Assembly (NCBI GenBank): GCA_013398955.1
Contig: VWPU01004593.1
Location: 124,001 to 188,000 of the forward strand
Direction of reading: 5' to 3'
DNA length: 64,000 bases
Source: Callaeas wilsoni
Taxonomy: Eukaryota > Chordata > Aves > Passeriformes > Callaeidae
Position numbers and translations under genes: made by a program. Below the pieces are notes generated by a model that was not told the DNA's origin, made no database searches, and saw only the letters and a program-made list of their open reading frames with translations. Below are positions 46,545-59,146 of the stretch, one piece after another; position 1 is the stretch's first letter, and every line of letters starts with the position of its first letter.

Positions 46545-47521
46545 CTGCGAGATGACCCAGGAGGGGAAAGTGTTACCACATGCACAGTCCCAGCATTGCA
46601 GTGTTTCCAGACTTGTTGTTTTTCCTTTCTGTTTGTCAGCACTTTTTAAGGAGGTTTTCCAATGGTCCACACCCACTGAAGGCACTCACAGGGCCTCACT
46701 GCCCCCAAACCAGATCTTTTATTGTATCCACCCCCCTTCCTGCCTTTTGTCTGGAGACCTAGTTTGCCATAGGTCCTGCTGCTTTCTTCCACAAGGACTC
46801 ACTGAAGGCAGTGATCAGTTTTCTTGCTGTGGATTCCTTCACACCGTGCATTGGTTCTTAAAGACAAGTTTCAGTTGTGATTGTTCAGAAAGCAGCATGC
46901 CAGCTTTGGCCAGGTCCTTGCAATGCTCACTATTAGAGCTGGCACAAATACCTCTGACTTTCAACCTGTGCTGTGCAGGAGTGGAGAGGATCTTCCTGAA
47001 GCCAAGTAGGATTTTCCAACCATTTTGGTGGTCACAGGTTACACGTATCTCCTAGTACTACTCAGTCATGTAACAAAATCACAATGAAACACACAAAATG
47101 AGCCTGCAGACCACCAGGATGGAGGTGAAGGTTGGATTACATCAGGTCCTACAAAATTCCCCTGTCACAGGAATGCCTGCAGAGGGGCTGCTTTGCAGAA
47201 AACTGCTTTCCCCAGTGCTTGGCTCAGGCTCTGCAGCACTGCCAACCAAAGAGAAAGCTCACAAGCAGCAGACACACAAGTGCAAGATTTACCTGCAACG
47301 GCAACCATCCCCAAGAAAGGCAACACAGGCCACGGGAATGATCCCCATGCTGGGGAAGAGCTCCAGGAATACAGAACTATATCCTGCCCTTGGACAGAGG
47401 TTTCCTCCAGCCTTTGGGGTGGAAGCACCAGCCCCGTGAGCTGCCAGAGGACAGCAGAGACGCACAAACCCCGCCACACTCCAGCCTCTTACAGCAAATA
47501 CGCCCAGCAGCCCATACTCAC
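46545..47521 (-). other. ALDH1A3 intron 8
   Basis: This intron is about 1 kb long. No repeat or other element was recognised. Confidence 0.85.
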
Positions 47522-47624
47522 AGTCTGCATCTGCACACACAATGCAGGGGTTTTTCCCTCCCAGCTCTAACGTCACCCTTTTGAGGTTGCTTTTAGAAGC
47601 AGCTTCTTTGATCAGTTTTCCAAC
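47522..47624 (-). CDS. ALDH1A3: ALDH1A3 exon 8 (catalytic glutamate)
   Basis: This 103-nt exon encodes [20 protein letters not shown], then [14 protein letters not shown]. The Glu in LELGGKNP is the general base Glu280, and VG completes the FTGSTEVG dinucleotide-binding motif. The acceptor is CTGATGCAG (AG at 47625-47626) and the donor GACT followed by GTGAGT (GT at 47520-47521). Confidence 0.98.
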
Positions 47625-50048
47625 CTGCATCAGTGAGACACAAAGAGGACATGAGTTGTTTCCCCTAAAAATCTCGAGTGTGATTCCAGCAAGGGTGGAA
47701 GAGCCCGGATGGCAGCTGAAGGAGGTAGAGGTCAGGGAGAACACACTGAAATGGTTTGAGTTTTCTACTGCTGGGATGTGTTGGGTCAAAACCAGGCCCC
47801 GAATTAAGGATTGGTTTAGGCAGGTCTGAAAGGACAGGCTATGTGGGAGAGCTACATCTGTATCCTGAAGGGAAGGATTTACTCTGCTTTCAGAATTTAG
47901 TAATATGATTTTGTTAGAAACAGTATGAATTAGAACTATTTGGGACTTTTAGTTATTAGGGCAGGTTAATTTCCTAAGAGTGGTGTAATATTTGAATTTA
48001 CTCATATTATAACTGTTTTCTTGTATTTTACCTTTGCACACGGAAACCTTACCTTTATTTCTGCCTAAAAATACTCTTGCCCTGGAGTGGAAGTGTGAGG
48101 AAGGAAAGCATAGGGCAGCTGGCTGGCAATTACAGGTCTGCATTTCTCATGGCTTGCCCTTGTTACTCAAGCATGACTCCTGAACTTAGGAGAGATCCTC
48201 TCTAGTCACTCACAGCTTAGGCCTAGAAACAGCTGAAATAAGTGATGCATCCTAACTTTTCAACAGGCGTTACTACAGGCTGGCTGGCCAAAGAGGAGCA
48301 GGTTAATAACCTAAGAGAAGAGATCTATATGGGAAAATTCTTGTAGAGTTTAAGATCAGTATTTCCAAGCTGGCACTGAGCCCAAGCTGGGGCTTAATAA
48401 CTAAGTCAAAATATATTTTGAATTAGCTTCACTTCCTGGCTCAGAAACAGTAGCATTGTGCTGCAAATACTGCAGAGATGCAGCTGAACTCACAGATGGG
48501 TGGAGGGGAAGAAAACACTTCTAAATTACACATGGCATTAGCAAAAGATCTGTCTCCCTTGGTTTTTCCTGCACACCCATGGATTAGGAGACAAGCACAG
48601 TGTCTACAAGAGTTTTTTGCCTACAGGCTCCAGCAGCTGAGATTTTTCCTTCTGCTACTAATCCACTGGATACTCCTTTTTCATTAAAAACCCAAACAGA
48701 TCCATGTGGGCTGGATGAGTCTATAAGCTCTATTGTTTTCATACAGCTAGTGTCTCATCTGGGCTAAAAGTTTCTGATCTAGGATTTGGAGAGAAGCATG
48801 TAACTGAGTAAACTCTGAGATTAGACCAACTATCAAGAGAGCAAAAGCTCACTGTGAACTTTATTGTGTTCTGTTTGTTCCCATGATCCCTGCACAGAAA
48901 CAGAGGCTTAGCACACCTTTTCCTAAGGGATAAGCAAAGCAGTGAGGATGTACACAAAGCCACTAGATGGTAGTGTTGGTAAATGCTGCAGCTTTTGAGT
49001 GTTTGGAGTTACCTTTACCGACCAAGAACACCTTTCAAGGTAATTTGTCATCATTATACATTCACATCACACTCTGCAATTACGAGGGCAGACACAAGAA
49101 TGGATGAATTCAGAAAATGCTCAACAAGAATAGTGTTCCTCAAAGAAATAAAAGACTGAATTTGCCTCAGCTGCCCCCACTAGTGTGATCCTTTCCATTC
49201 TGTTGACACTGCCTCTATTCTGGAGGTGCAGATCTACTGCAAGAAACATCTAAAGCAGTCAGCGGAAAAATGTTCACTTTTCTAAGCAAGCTTTTGTTTG
49301 AGAATTTTCAGCAGTGATTAATGCAGTCAGATTTGTTTGCATGTCTCAGCTGTGCTCAATTCCATGGTCTTGGCCAAGCCATATGCACTTTTCCCATGTA
49401 GGTATGGAAGAGGATGGCTGTTGGTGATTGATAGTGCAGAGGTCTTGTGGCCACCCTTCTCAGAAACAAGCCAGACTCATCTATTTACAGGGAAAAAAAG
49501 CTAAATAGAAGGTGCTTTACTGTGCAGGTCTCAGAATGAAGCTCAAATGTTAATCCCCTCCACGTCAGCAGAGAAGGCCTTGGGCATGAAGCCATGTTTT
49601 TATTTAAGTCCTAGTTCCTCAGAGGTAACTAAAACCAAGGAAGAATTGTTCAGGGCTCTGACTGACATGTTTTCCAGTTGCAGGGCAGGACTGGCAGGCA
49701 AACATGCCCAGAAGCTCCATCGGGTCAATGACATGATGTTGTCACTGCCAGCCTGCCCTGTGGACTGACTTACCTTATGGCAGAGCACCTTTTACTTACA
49801 GTTCTTACAGAAATATGGTGGCTTGGCAAAACCCAGCTTTCAGAGATATGGGATTATTACAAGCACAAGGATCTGAATTAGACAAATACCAAATACTTCT
49901 GAGGAACCCTGTCACATGGAACGTGACAGAAAAAGTGTTGGTTATCGAGAAATCACTGACATTTCATAGGTCCAGTCTTGTATGGATGACAGTTTACAAG
50001 AAAATGCAAAGAGGAACAGCAGGTGTCTATGAGAAATCCATCACCTAC
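47625..50048 (-). other. ALDH1A3 intron 7
   Basis: This intron is 2.4 kb long. No repeat or other element was recognised. Confidence 0.85.
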
Positions 50049-50162
50049 CTCGGTTGATCCAGTAAAAGCAATTTTATCAATGCTGTCATGGGTAGAAATT
50101 GCAGCTCCAGCTGTGGGACCGTAGCCTGGCACAATGTTCACCACACCTGGAGGGAAACCCAC
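50049..50162 (-). CDS. ALDH1A3: ALDH1A3 exon 7
   Basis: This 114-nt exon (38 codons) encodes [20 protein letters not shown], then [18 protein letters not shown]. It forms part of the NAD-binding Rossmann region. Human reads [20 protein letters not shown]. The acceptor is CTGTTTCAG (AG at 50163-50164) and the donor GAG followed by GTAGGT (GT at 50047-50048). Confidence 0.98.
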
Positions 50163-52472
50163 CTGAAACAGAGGTTAAAAGCAGCTGTGTAGAGAATTTG
50201 AGAGCACAGCTCATTTCTCAGGAAGCCTGGATTAGTTGTACTATACTCCTCTGAGCTCTTACCAGATCTATCCCTGTTTTCCAGACTTTCCAGTAAAATG
50301 GCTGCGTGCTACCAGCTGGAGCAGACGTGGGTGAAACTAACAGCCATGCTTAGGAAATGCCAAGTTTCAGTAAGAATTCTTGGAGAAGTCCCAGTTTCAA
50401 GTCAAAAGAGAGTGAGAGTCTTTCGGCCAAACTTGGCCCCCAGCTACTGCAGTGCAGCTGCAGCCAAGGGGTAAATGAATGAAAGTTTGTTTTGAACAAA
50501 GGTTGACATTTGTGGTTCTTCAGGGACCAGAGGGATTAAGAAGTCAGTAAAACCTCACTAGATGATGGGGCTAATAAAACAGGAGTACAAAAGCAGATGG
50601 TAACAAGACTTATGCAAGTTTCCACCACATTTACAACCTAGATTAGCCAAGTAGTAATTTTGCCAAAACAGACAAATGGCAAAACTTCAGGTGAAATTCC
50701 AGTGCAAGGAGAACTGAGGGACTGACTGGTTTGGTTTTACTTCCTGAAACAAGAGCTTCAAGGATTATTGCTCTTCTAGGTTAGCCTTCCCTTACTACTG
50801 ATAGCACAAGGCTGTTTTCCCTGCAATTTCTAATGATGGAGTTGCAGAATGTAACACATTTGCTTCATTTCCTATGACTTTTTAATACAAAATCTCAATA
50901 AATGCCGTTTCTTTTTAATAGAGAAAAAAAGGAAGCAATTGCTCATGTACTGTCTTACAAAAAATATCCTTGTAAGACTTTTTCCCCCCATTGTTTCTTT
51001 TCATAAATTGGAAGGGCAGTCTCATTTCTTCTATGGATGTGACAATGACAAAAGTGCATTTAATGGAGTTTGCATCTTGGCTAATGAGTTTTCAAGCAAA
51101 TATTGCACGACAAACTGTGCAAGTAATGGTTTTTGGAGTCAGCAGCAAAGCCACGAGGAAGCAAAAAATTGGATCAGAACACCCTGAACCAAAAAGTTTT
51201 TTCTGTTTTTCAGCAAAAATGAAAGCCAAAATATTTTGGTTGGCTAAAAATTATTTCATTGAACATAACACATAGCTTTGTGTGTGTGGTAACATCTTCT
51301 GCACCCTTTTAAAGATGAAAACCAAAAAACTTTAACTATTTTTTTGAAAAACTGCAAAGAATTTAGCTAATTTTGGGTGGAGAAAGGAGCATCTTCAAAT
51401 AAAACTATTCTGCTCTAATGACACTTCTGCCTTGAAGGACAACTGTGAGAAACAGCCAGCTTAGAATTTCAGCTGAAAAAAATTAATTTTACCAGAACTG
51501 AATGGTGTTTTTTTGGGGAGCTGCATGTCAGAGTCAAAAAAAGCAGTGGTGTGGCAGGGCTCACTAGAAGTCATGGCAACTGCACCCTGTGCTCACTCAC
51601 TCATCTTGTGTAATCTCATTAAGTCAAGTAACTGTAGGAGATACTTAACTGGTATTATTTTTCCACTTCCTTTCCTGATGGAAGAGCCCTAAGTGTCAAT
51701 TATCAACATATCCTTCTATTTTCTCCCAGGCTAAGCCAAGAAAGGACAGAATCAGCATTTGACTGAGCCTAACAAGCAGACTTCCAGCTGGGAGGCAAAA
51801 GCCCATCTACAGCTCTTTTAGTTCTCCTCAGTCAGTCACATCCATAGCTGTAGGAAGCTGGTGTACTGAGCAGTGCTGGAAGGTTCTGTGCACCTCCCAC
51901 CCCCTCTGTACAATTAACAGATCTGTTGGCACACAAGATTCTACCTGACGAGCCCTAAACCAGCATTTTAAAATCCCAACCTATCATCTTGCCTTTATTT
52001 CAGTTGACTTTACAGGCCAGACATAGCTAAATTGTTCTATGGACCACAGAAATGATGAGGAATTGTTTCCCAGGGCACTCTGTCTTGGTTGAATTATCCC
52101 ACTTAAAAACAACAAACACAACAGTGCTGTCTAATCACACTCTTTTTGTCCCATTGTCTAATAAAAGTGAGCTGTTGTCTTTCCCTCATTTGGGAGAGGG
52201 GAAGACAAGGCAGAGGAATAAAAGCATATTTTTTTCCTCTCTGCAGCTTCCTGAGAAAGGAGAAAAATGCACAGGTTTTGTGATGTTTGCCACCTCCCAG
52301 CCAGTCACAAAGGCCTTTGTAAAAAAAGGCTGAAGACAAAGGTTGTTCTCACTTTCCTCTGTGAGGCTTTAATATGTTTAAAACCTAAAAATCTGGACAG
52401 CCAATTCAAAATACAGCCTTGCTTACGACCTTAAGAGAACAGAACCTCGATGGGCTGTTCAGCTTTCCTCAC
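50163..52472 (-). other. ALDH1A3 intron 6
   Basis: This intron is 2.3 kb long. No repeat or other element was recognised. Confidence 0.85.
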
Positions 52473-52601
52473 CTCCTTGATCAGAGAGCCAATGTAGAGC
52501 GACGTGAGCGGAGTTTGTTCAGCTGGCTTAATGACCAGAGTGTTTCCACAGCACAGAGCCGGTGCCATCTTCCAAACCAGCATCAGCAGGGGGAAGTTCC
52601 A
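52473..52601 (-). CDS. ALDH1A3: ALDH1A3 exon 6 (oxyanion-hole asparagine, NAD-binding lysine)
   Basis: This 129-nt exon (43 codons) encodes [20 protein letters not shown], then [20 protein letters not shown] and IKE. Asn181 of WNFP corresponds to the ALDH oxyanion-hole Asn, and Lys204 of IKPAEQTP is the conserved cofactor-binding Lys. The acceptor is TTCTTGCAG (AG at 52602-52603) and the donor GAG followed by GTGAGG (GT at 52471-52472). Confidence 0.98.
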
Positions 52602-55435
52602 CTGCAAGAACACAAGTCACTGGTCAGATCAGCCTGGCACAGTCACCTGCTCACTTCCGTGCAGCCTTTTCCCAGCTCAGGGAGGAAAAGAACTGGGAGG
52701 AAAGCCACAAAGAGAAGCGTCTGTTTATAATACTCTGTTTGCTTGGACTAAGGAATATAACTTCCTTGATTTCCCCCTGAGATCCCTGATATTGCTGGCA
52801 GTCCTCACGCTAATCCTGTAAGTTGGACAACCTTCTGCACGATGTGACCTCATTCTTTAAAGGAGTTTGATCACATTTTGTGTAGGATTTTGGCTGTTCA
52901 CAGAAACTGTGTTGGAGGCAGTTTCCTGATGCATCACTTCTGTACAGCCTCTGTATGTGGGGAATTACAGAATGCAACTTCTCATTGAAAAAAACCTAAC
53001 TTTTCTCTGTTAAGCACTGGCTGAGTAGTTAAGAGTTATATAATATCATTCAGTTCCAGTTTTTTAACTAGGAAACTGCAGTGGATTGTTCAGTCATGGA
53101 AATCTAGGAGAGGTCTTATACTCCCTTCATATTGTAAATTGTTCCTTTCCAATTAGTTTTCTAATTTGGAATTAGGAACCAGTCCACATCAGTTTTCTCT
53201 GTGCTAATCTCTTTCATGGTCATGTGTATTTGTGGATCTTGGAGTCCAAGCAAGAAGTGGAAAATCTAGCTCACACTGAATCTCAGAAAGGTCATTTGGC
53301 AGCAGAAAGGATTTCTTCATTAAAAATAATTAATGCTGCTTCAGGGATGATGGAAGCAGGCCAACAGCAAGGGGACTTCTTGTCAAGACTCAAGCCAAGG
53401 GCCTTCAGCTATCAACAAAGAAGCCAAGTATGTCAGGAATCCACAAATTCACACTTACAAATAAATTAGCAGTGTAGCTTTTGAGCCATGAGTTCTATTC
53501 TAACCCTGAGACAAAGCAGAATTTAGTCTCAAGTGTTATTCTTCAACTTGCTTCAGCCTTTTTCCCAGACCTGTTCCATTTCAGTGATCTTCTCCAATGG
53601 TCACATTCCATAATTTGCCCATTTGTCTTTTTCTCCTAAATTTTCTCGGAAGCCTGACTGTGCAGCTTGAGCCATTTACACCTACACTACTTTTCTACAC
53701 TTTCAGACCATGAAATAGCTCCATTAGGAGCTTTCTGCTGCAGAGTGGCTGGTGAAAGTAGCAGTAAAGGACTCCAGGGCTGCCTCATGATATCACCTTG
53801 GGATAAAAATCAGCCATATGCTGCACTTCCTAAGAACTTCTCTTGCTAAGAACATTGCTTTAAATATAGTCAAGCCATAGGAAAAAGGGAGGACTGTTAA
53901 TTGCTCTAGGGAAACATACTCAGAACAGTGACAGAATCTTTTTCAATCAAGTAGGAATATACAAACCCACAGCCTGTTGGTGTTATTGAGATTGAACTGG
54001 GGAAAAAATTAGAGAAGATTTGTTCTGAGTAAACTGAAGACAGATGTGGTTTTGTTGACCCCACTCATTCTTTATACAAACACGGTATTGAACTTAAGTC
54101 AAATTTGGTTCTGTACTTTCTGTTGTATTTATTGCTGGTCTAGGGTCAACCTGAGATCTTACAAGTCCCACTATGTCCCCTACAGTGGCCTTCCAAAGCA
54201 TCCTACATGTAGGCTTTTAAAGGGATAGTTTCCAAAGCACTGCTGAGTGCCAAAGGTGGCTGAGCCTGACGGGGGAATACCTTTTAACTGGTGATCAGTG
54301 TGAGGAACCTGAGATTTTGAGCTTAAGTCATAAATTCTGCTCACAAGCAGTCACATTGCTTGCTCAGCCAGAAAAGCTGCAACGTCACCAAGACAAATGT
54401 TTGATAACCTCCCAGTTTGCCTCATCCTGACACTGCCAAATAGACCATGTCCTCTCATCAAATTCAGTCGTGCTGAAGCAAAAAGCAGAATTTCTCCAGA
54501 CATCTTTGGGATCTGGTCCAGACCTGGTACTCCCGGGGTCCAGTAAATCCAAAGTCCACATGCATTTCTTTCAGTCTTTAACTTCATCTCAAAAGTCAAA
54601 ACCCTTCATGAACTCTAATTGATCCAAGTATCATATAATCATAGAACATCCTGAGTTGGAAGGGATCCACTGGGATCATCAAAGTCCAACTCCTGGACCT
54701 GCACAGAACAGCACCAAGGCTCCCACCACAGGTCTGAGAGCATTGTCCAAACACTTCTTGAGCTCTGGCAGGCTTGGTGCTGTATCCAAACACAAATCTT
54801 GACACCATTCGCCTCACAATTTGTAGGATAGCACATTCAAAGCATTTTACAACCAGACAAGAACAAACTCTGTCTCCCATGAGCTGTAAAGTCTTCCTGG
54901 CTGTCTGCTGAAACAGAGCAAGCAACACATGCTAACACTGGAGGCATTCCAAGAGCTAGCCACACTGTCCCCTCAGCAAAGAATGAGACTCAAGGAAAAG
55001 AAAACTCTATTCAGTGAGATTTAATCCCAGAAAGCTCAGAGAACAGCCAGACGTAATTAATTGATAATGGATATGATTTAAAACTCAAAACTATGCATCA
55101 GCACGAGGCAGCAAAAAGCCAGCACTCCTAATGACGAGATGGCTGTCCCAGCAGTGCGAGAGTCAGAGCTCTGGCTGGTCTCTGGTGACTGGTGTCAGCC
55201 TCAGAGAGCAACAGAGCATCTGATTAGGAGACCCACCCTTCCACTGCAGAGCATTCCTGTTGCCATGAGCAATTGGCATGGGGGTAAAACACGAAACTAC
55301 ATCAGGCCACTGAGATGGGAGTTCCCTGCAGAACAGCTGTGCTCAACCAGGCACTAAATGGCTGCAGGGTAGGATGGAGTGCACACGGAATTTCCAGTTC
55401 CATGGGGGATGCAGGGCACCAGCACTGTCACTTAC
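52602..55435 (-). other. ALDH1A3 intron 5, with a CR1 fragment
   Basis: This 2.8-kb intron contains a CR1 fragment at 54632-54790. Nothing else was recognised. Confidence 0.85.
54632..54790 (-). mobile_element. CR1 LINE fragment, minus orientation
   Basis: It opens ATAATCATAGAACATCCTGA, then GTTGGAAGGGATCCACTGGG and ATCATCAAAGTCCAACTCCT. It continues with CTGCACAGAACA and ends CTTGAGCTCTGGCAGGCTTG. This is a classic reverse-complement CR1 3' end and the best preserved of the minus-oriented copies here. It is in the same sense as ALDH1A3. Confidence 0.93.
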
Positions 55436-55497
55436 TGGGGTTATGGCTCCACAGACACCCATCGGCTCGTGCCGGGTGAAACAGACAAAATTTTCAT
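55436..55497 (-). CDS. ALDH1A3: ALDH1A3 exon 5
   Basis: This 62-nt exon completes an Asp codon and adds [20 protein letters not shown] (human [20 protein letters not shown]). The acceptor is TCTTGCAG (AG at 55498-55499) and the donor CCA followed by GTAAGT (GT at 55434-55435). It is too short to appear as a long open frame. Both neighbours match in phase. Confidence 0.97.
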
Positions 55498-56732
55498 CTG
55501 CAAGACAAGAGAGGAAAAGAGGACAAAACAGTGAAAATCATCACTTTTACAGAAAGTTTGTAAGACAACTGCACACTAACAGGTTGGGGACAGAACTAAA
55601 CCCATGTTAGACAGAGAACACTGTGTCTGTTCATCCTGACTCATGTCTTTGGGACACCCCAGGTGGATGAAGATGTGAGCGCAGGTCTTGTGCCAGGTTG
55701 AAAGCCAAACACCACTCATGGTCACAGTGCAATCTTTTAAAACCAGGGTTCAGCTCCTTCTGCAAACTCCCTGCTTTGAGGCTGAGGGGAGGATAACTCT
55801 TTATCACACTGAAGAGCAAACGTAAGTTTCATTCAGATTGTGTCCTACTGAAAATAACAAAGTACTTTGATATTTGAAGGAGTTTTAAAAGCCATTTTTA
55901 TACAGGAATCCTATTCAGTGTAACAGGAATTGCAGTCCTGGCAAGAAATCACGACAAGATGAAACTCTGGAACTAAAATAATACCATTCACTTGAAAATA
56001 CTGCTGCTACTCTTTCAAAGAGAAAGCAGGAAGGACATTTGCCTTTCAAATTCATTCTTGCTGAACACCTAGTTTCATTGGGAAGATGTGACAGAGAGAA
56101 AGAACATTTCTAATTAAGCTTTTTAGAAGCAATCTCAAATCAGGACAAGCAAGCAGTGTCCAGGCAAGCAAAGCTTTACACCACTCTGAATGAGGGTGAC
56201 AAATCTCAGTTTATATGAATGACATGGCTCCCTTTGCTGTCTGCATGGCCTGAACTAGCTCAGCCCTCCAGAGCCCTTCCTCTGGTGACTAATTGCTGTC
56301 TGCACTGTCTGTCCTTCACACAGCCTCAGTGATCACCCACATGCAGGGACAAAAGAGGCTGAATTTGAAAATATTCCATATTGCCCATTGTGCCACAAGG
56401 GCATCCATTCTGTTAACTTGTTCTCTCCAAAACCGTATTTGAACTTCTCTAACTGGACCAAAGTGTTCTGTGTGACTGCTCTGACCAGTGGTTTCTCTGC
56501 TAAAAAAACAACAGAAGAGCCCACCCATTATTTTCCAGAGATCTATCCACTCATAGACAAAGTTCTCCCATTAGTTTCAATATTGAAAGACATCTGCTTA
56601 AAATGCATCCTGAGATAGAAAGGAAGTGCAGGCTATTTTTGCAGGTTTTCAGAAGCCAGCCTTTCCATGGATCTCCCTCCCCCTCAAGCCTGATCCCATC
56701 ACAGCTCTGAAACTGGGTCTGAAGGTACTCAC
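55498..56732 (-). other. ALDH1A3 intron 4
   Basis: This intron is 1.2 kb long. No repeat or other element was recognised. Confidence 0.85.
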
Positions 56733-56862
56733 CCACTGGAATAGTTCTGCCCTGAATTTTATCAGCCCATCCAGCATAATACCGGAGTGTTTTTATACAG
56801 CCTTCCAGGTCAATGAAATAAGCCTGCAGAAAAGGTTTTCCTGTGTCCATTGTTTCCAGAGT
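56733..56862 (-). CDS. ALDH1A3: ALDH1A3 exon 4
   Basis: This 130-nt exon encodes 43 residues plus one base: [20 protein letters not shown], then [20 protein letters not shown] and IPV. Human reads [20 protein letters not shown]. The acceptor has a long T run before CAG (AG at 56863-56864). The donor is GTGG followed by GTGAGT (GT at 56731-56732). Confidence 0.98.
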
Positions 56863-59005
56863 CTGAAAAAAAATAAACCAAATTGCATGCACTGTCAGAC
56901 AAGTCAATGTTTTGGGTTTTTTTCCTTGAAAAGAGCTTTTAGAGAACCCTCTTCTCAGCTTTATTTTGCCTTGTTCCAAAGACATGGAATGTTCTTCCCT
57001 CCTCTTATATTTAGAGAATGAGCTTGTTAATACAAATAATGCAGAAGGGAATGCAGACACAGTAACTCTGATGTGCACAGGAGTTGCTTTGTTCAGGGGC
57101 TGTGGTGAAAGAGCACCTTCCAGAAGCCTTCAAAAGGTGAGTGTGGGTGGGATAGAGGGCTGGGGTCTGGGGCACTGGTCAGAAACAACGTGAGTGTCAT
57201 GACTTCACCCTAACTGACCTTCCAACACAGATGTTCTGGAGTCCAGATGGTGCCATTGAAATCAGTCAGAGCTACTTTCCTTCTATTAGAAAAAAAAATA
57301 TCCATTTTTTCTACTTCATAACCTTAAACCCAACCTCTGAAAAGCCTCTTTTGTCCAATGATAGACATACTTTCTACAGAGTTCAGGTAAAGCAACCTTT
57401 GGGCTCAGATCTGTGCTGAGCCCAGGGCAAGGGAGAAGTTGCTCCACTGAAGTTGCACTGGTGCTGATCAGCTCTAACAAAGTCCAAGCTGAGCCTGTGT
57501 CCTTCACACTGTTCTGGACATTAGCTCAGGGAATGCTTTGTTCTCCACTCAGGTCATTAAATGGGATATTGGTGCAAATGGCCAGCACATCCATAAAGGA
57601 AGTACTATCCCTTGGTAGATTGAAACATCTTTGTTTACACATGAAGTCATACCCTGTCATCCTCCACAGACATTAGGGTCCAAACAGCACTCGAACAGAC
57701 ATTCCCCTTGGAATGGCTAGGATTGTTATCCACTGAATGTCTGCTAAAACAACTGATTTTTATAAGTCATTGCTTAGCACGCAGCCAAGGCAGCCAGGGC
57801 TGGTTTTCTGCAGTGCAAACAGCAATGCCAAACAAGCCCTCCCAGACCAGGACAGCAGAAAGCTTGAAGTGAGTGTTCTGGTTTGGGGAAAAGAAGGGTG
57901 CTCCAAAGTCACATCAAAAAGTGAGCAAAAAATAAACAAAGTTTATTCACACACACATATATATGTATATATGTGTATTTTTTTTCTTTCCTCTTGTTTG
58001 TTGCCCAGAACGGAATGTTTTGGTTTTGCCCTGCTGAAACTGAAAGTTGCCCTGTGGTTGAAAGAGCTGTGTTGGGGAAAGAGACCCAGCTCAAAATAGT
58101 CACACAGGTGTCAATTCCTACTGACCTCAGCAGGACAGTGGCCCAGGTACCTGCACATCTGACAGCATGGAATGTCATAAATGCCATGCTCTGAAGATAA
58201 AAGGGCAGAACTGAACTGGAGAGTGCTCATATCCAAGAGCTTAGGTGTGGATGGACAGCAGCCCTAAGCTGAAGATCTCTGAGTGCTATTTGAAAAGATG
58301 TTCAGGCCTGTAGAGTCCAAAGGCTTCTACCAACTGAGCACATTTTAGCTCAAGTTCTTATCCTTTTGTTCTGCACCAGCAGGACTCCTCCAGGACAGGA
58401 TCATGGAATCATTAGCAATAGTTCTTCAGTGCAGAAGTCCAAGTTAACACAGCTTCACAGCTATAAAGAGATTTTCCTGAGTCAGTACATTCAATAGGGA
58501 AAGGAACAGTTCCCACTTACACACGTTTTAAACTTTGGATGATATCCTGCAAGAGAAGAATTCTCTTTCCAGCCTCCCATTTTAAGGGAAGGAATTTGCA
58601 CAGAGGTCAAACCCACCTGCATTTTTGTAATAAAGAATGAGTCAGCTGTGGTAGTTTGGTCTGGTTTTTTTTTTTTAAAATAAGAGCTAGGAGACAGCTG
58701 TAAATATCAATGATTGCTAAAACTAAGCAAAAAAATAGTGCTTTGAAAATTTAAGTATTAATATCTTTAATCACTTCAATAACTAGCTAAAGTTCTGCAA
58801 AAGTCAACCATATAGAAGAATGGACAGCCTTCTAAGACACCTAAAATCCTGCAGAAAGAGTAACAGTCATGACTCCTGTATGGACTCTTCTGCCCTTCAT
58901 GAAGGGAGAGAAAAGAAAAATATTAGGTAGATATGGATACACCAGAGGACTGGAGCAGAGTTATGAGCCAACCGTTGCTGGTTTATCACTGCTCCCAGTA
59001 CTTAC
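56863..59005 (-). other. ALDH1A3 intron 3
   Basis: This 2.1-kb intron contains a CA/TA simple repeat at 57947-57977 and a T run at about 58667-58676. The weak ATCATGGAATCATT similarity at 58398 was not enough to call a CR1 copy. Confidence 0.85.
57947..57977. repeat. (CA)n-(TA)n-(TG)n simple repeat, near-palindromic
   Basis: About 30 bases alternate purine and pyrimidine (ACACACACATATATATGTAT, then ATATGTGTA). They read almost the same on both strands. Confidence 0.85.
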
Positions 59006-59146
59006 TGCCAGGATGACTCTGTCCCGCTCGAGAAGATCAGCCAGTTTGTGCAGGAGTCGTCCTCTGCTTGGGGCATCCATCTGTCTCCATGGGGAGCCCC
59101 TTTGGAATGCTGCCTTTGCTGCCTCCACTGCATTATCCACATCAGG
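59006..59146 (-). CDS. ALDH1A3: ALDH1A3 exon 3 (first exon in the window)
   Basis: This 141-nt exon (47 codons, phase 0 at both ends) encodes [20 protein letters not shown], then [20 protein letters not shown] and RDRVILA. It matches human residues 69-115. The acceptor is TTCTGTAG (AG at 59147-59148) and the donor GCA followed by GTAAGT (GT at 59004-59005). Confidence 0.97.

Noticed and set aside
46369..47055. 228-codon plus-strand frame
   Set aside because: It begins antisense to ALDH1A3 exon 9 and runs into intron 8. Its length comes from the GC-rich exon, and it shows no recognisable motif.
47289..47789. 166-codon minus-strand frame as a complete gene
   Set aside because: Only 47522-47624 is real (ALDH1A3 exon 8). 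The rest reads through the acceptor and donor into introns.
58395..58445. Possible further CR1 tail (ATCATGGAATCATT)
   Set aside because: Only about 15 bases resemble the CR1 end, and the flanking sequence does not continue the match.
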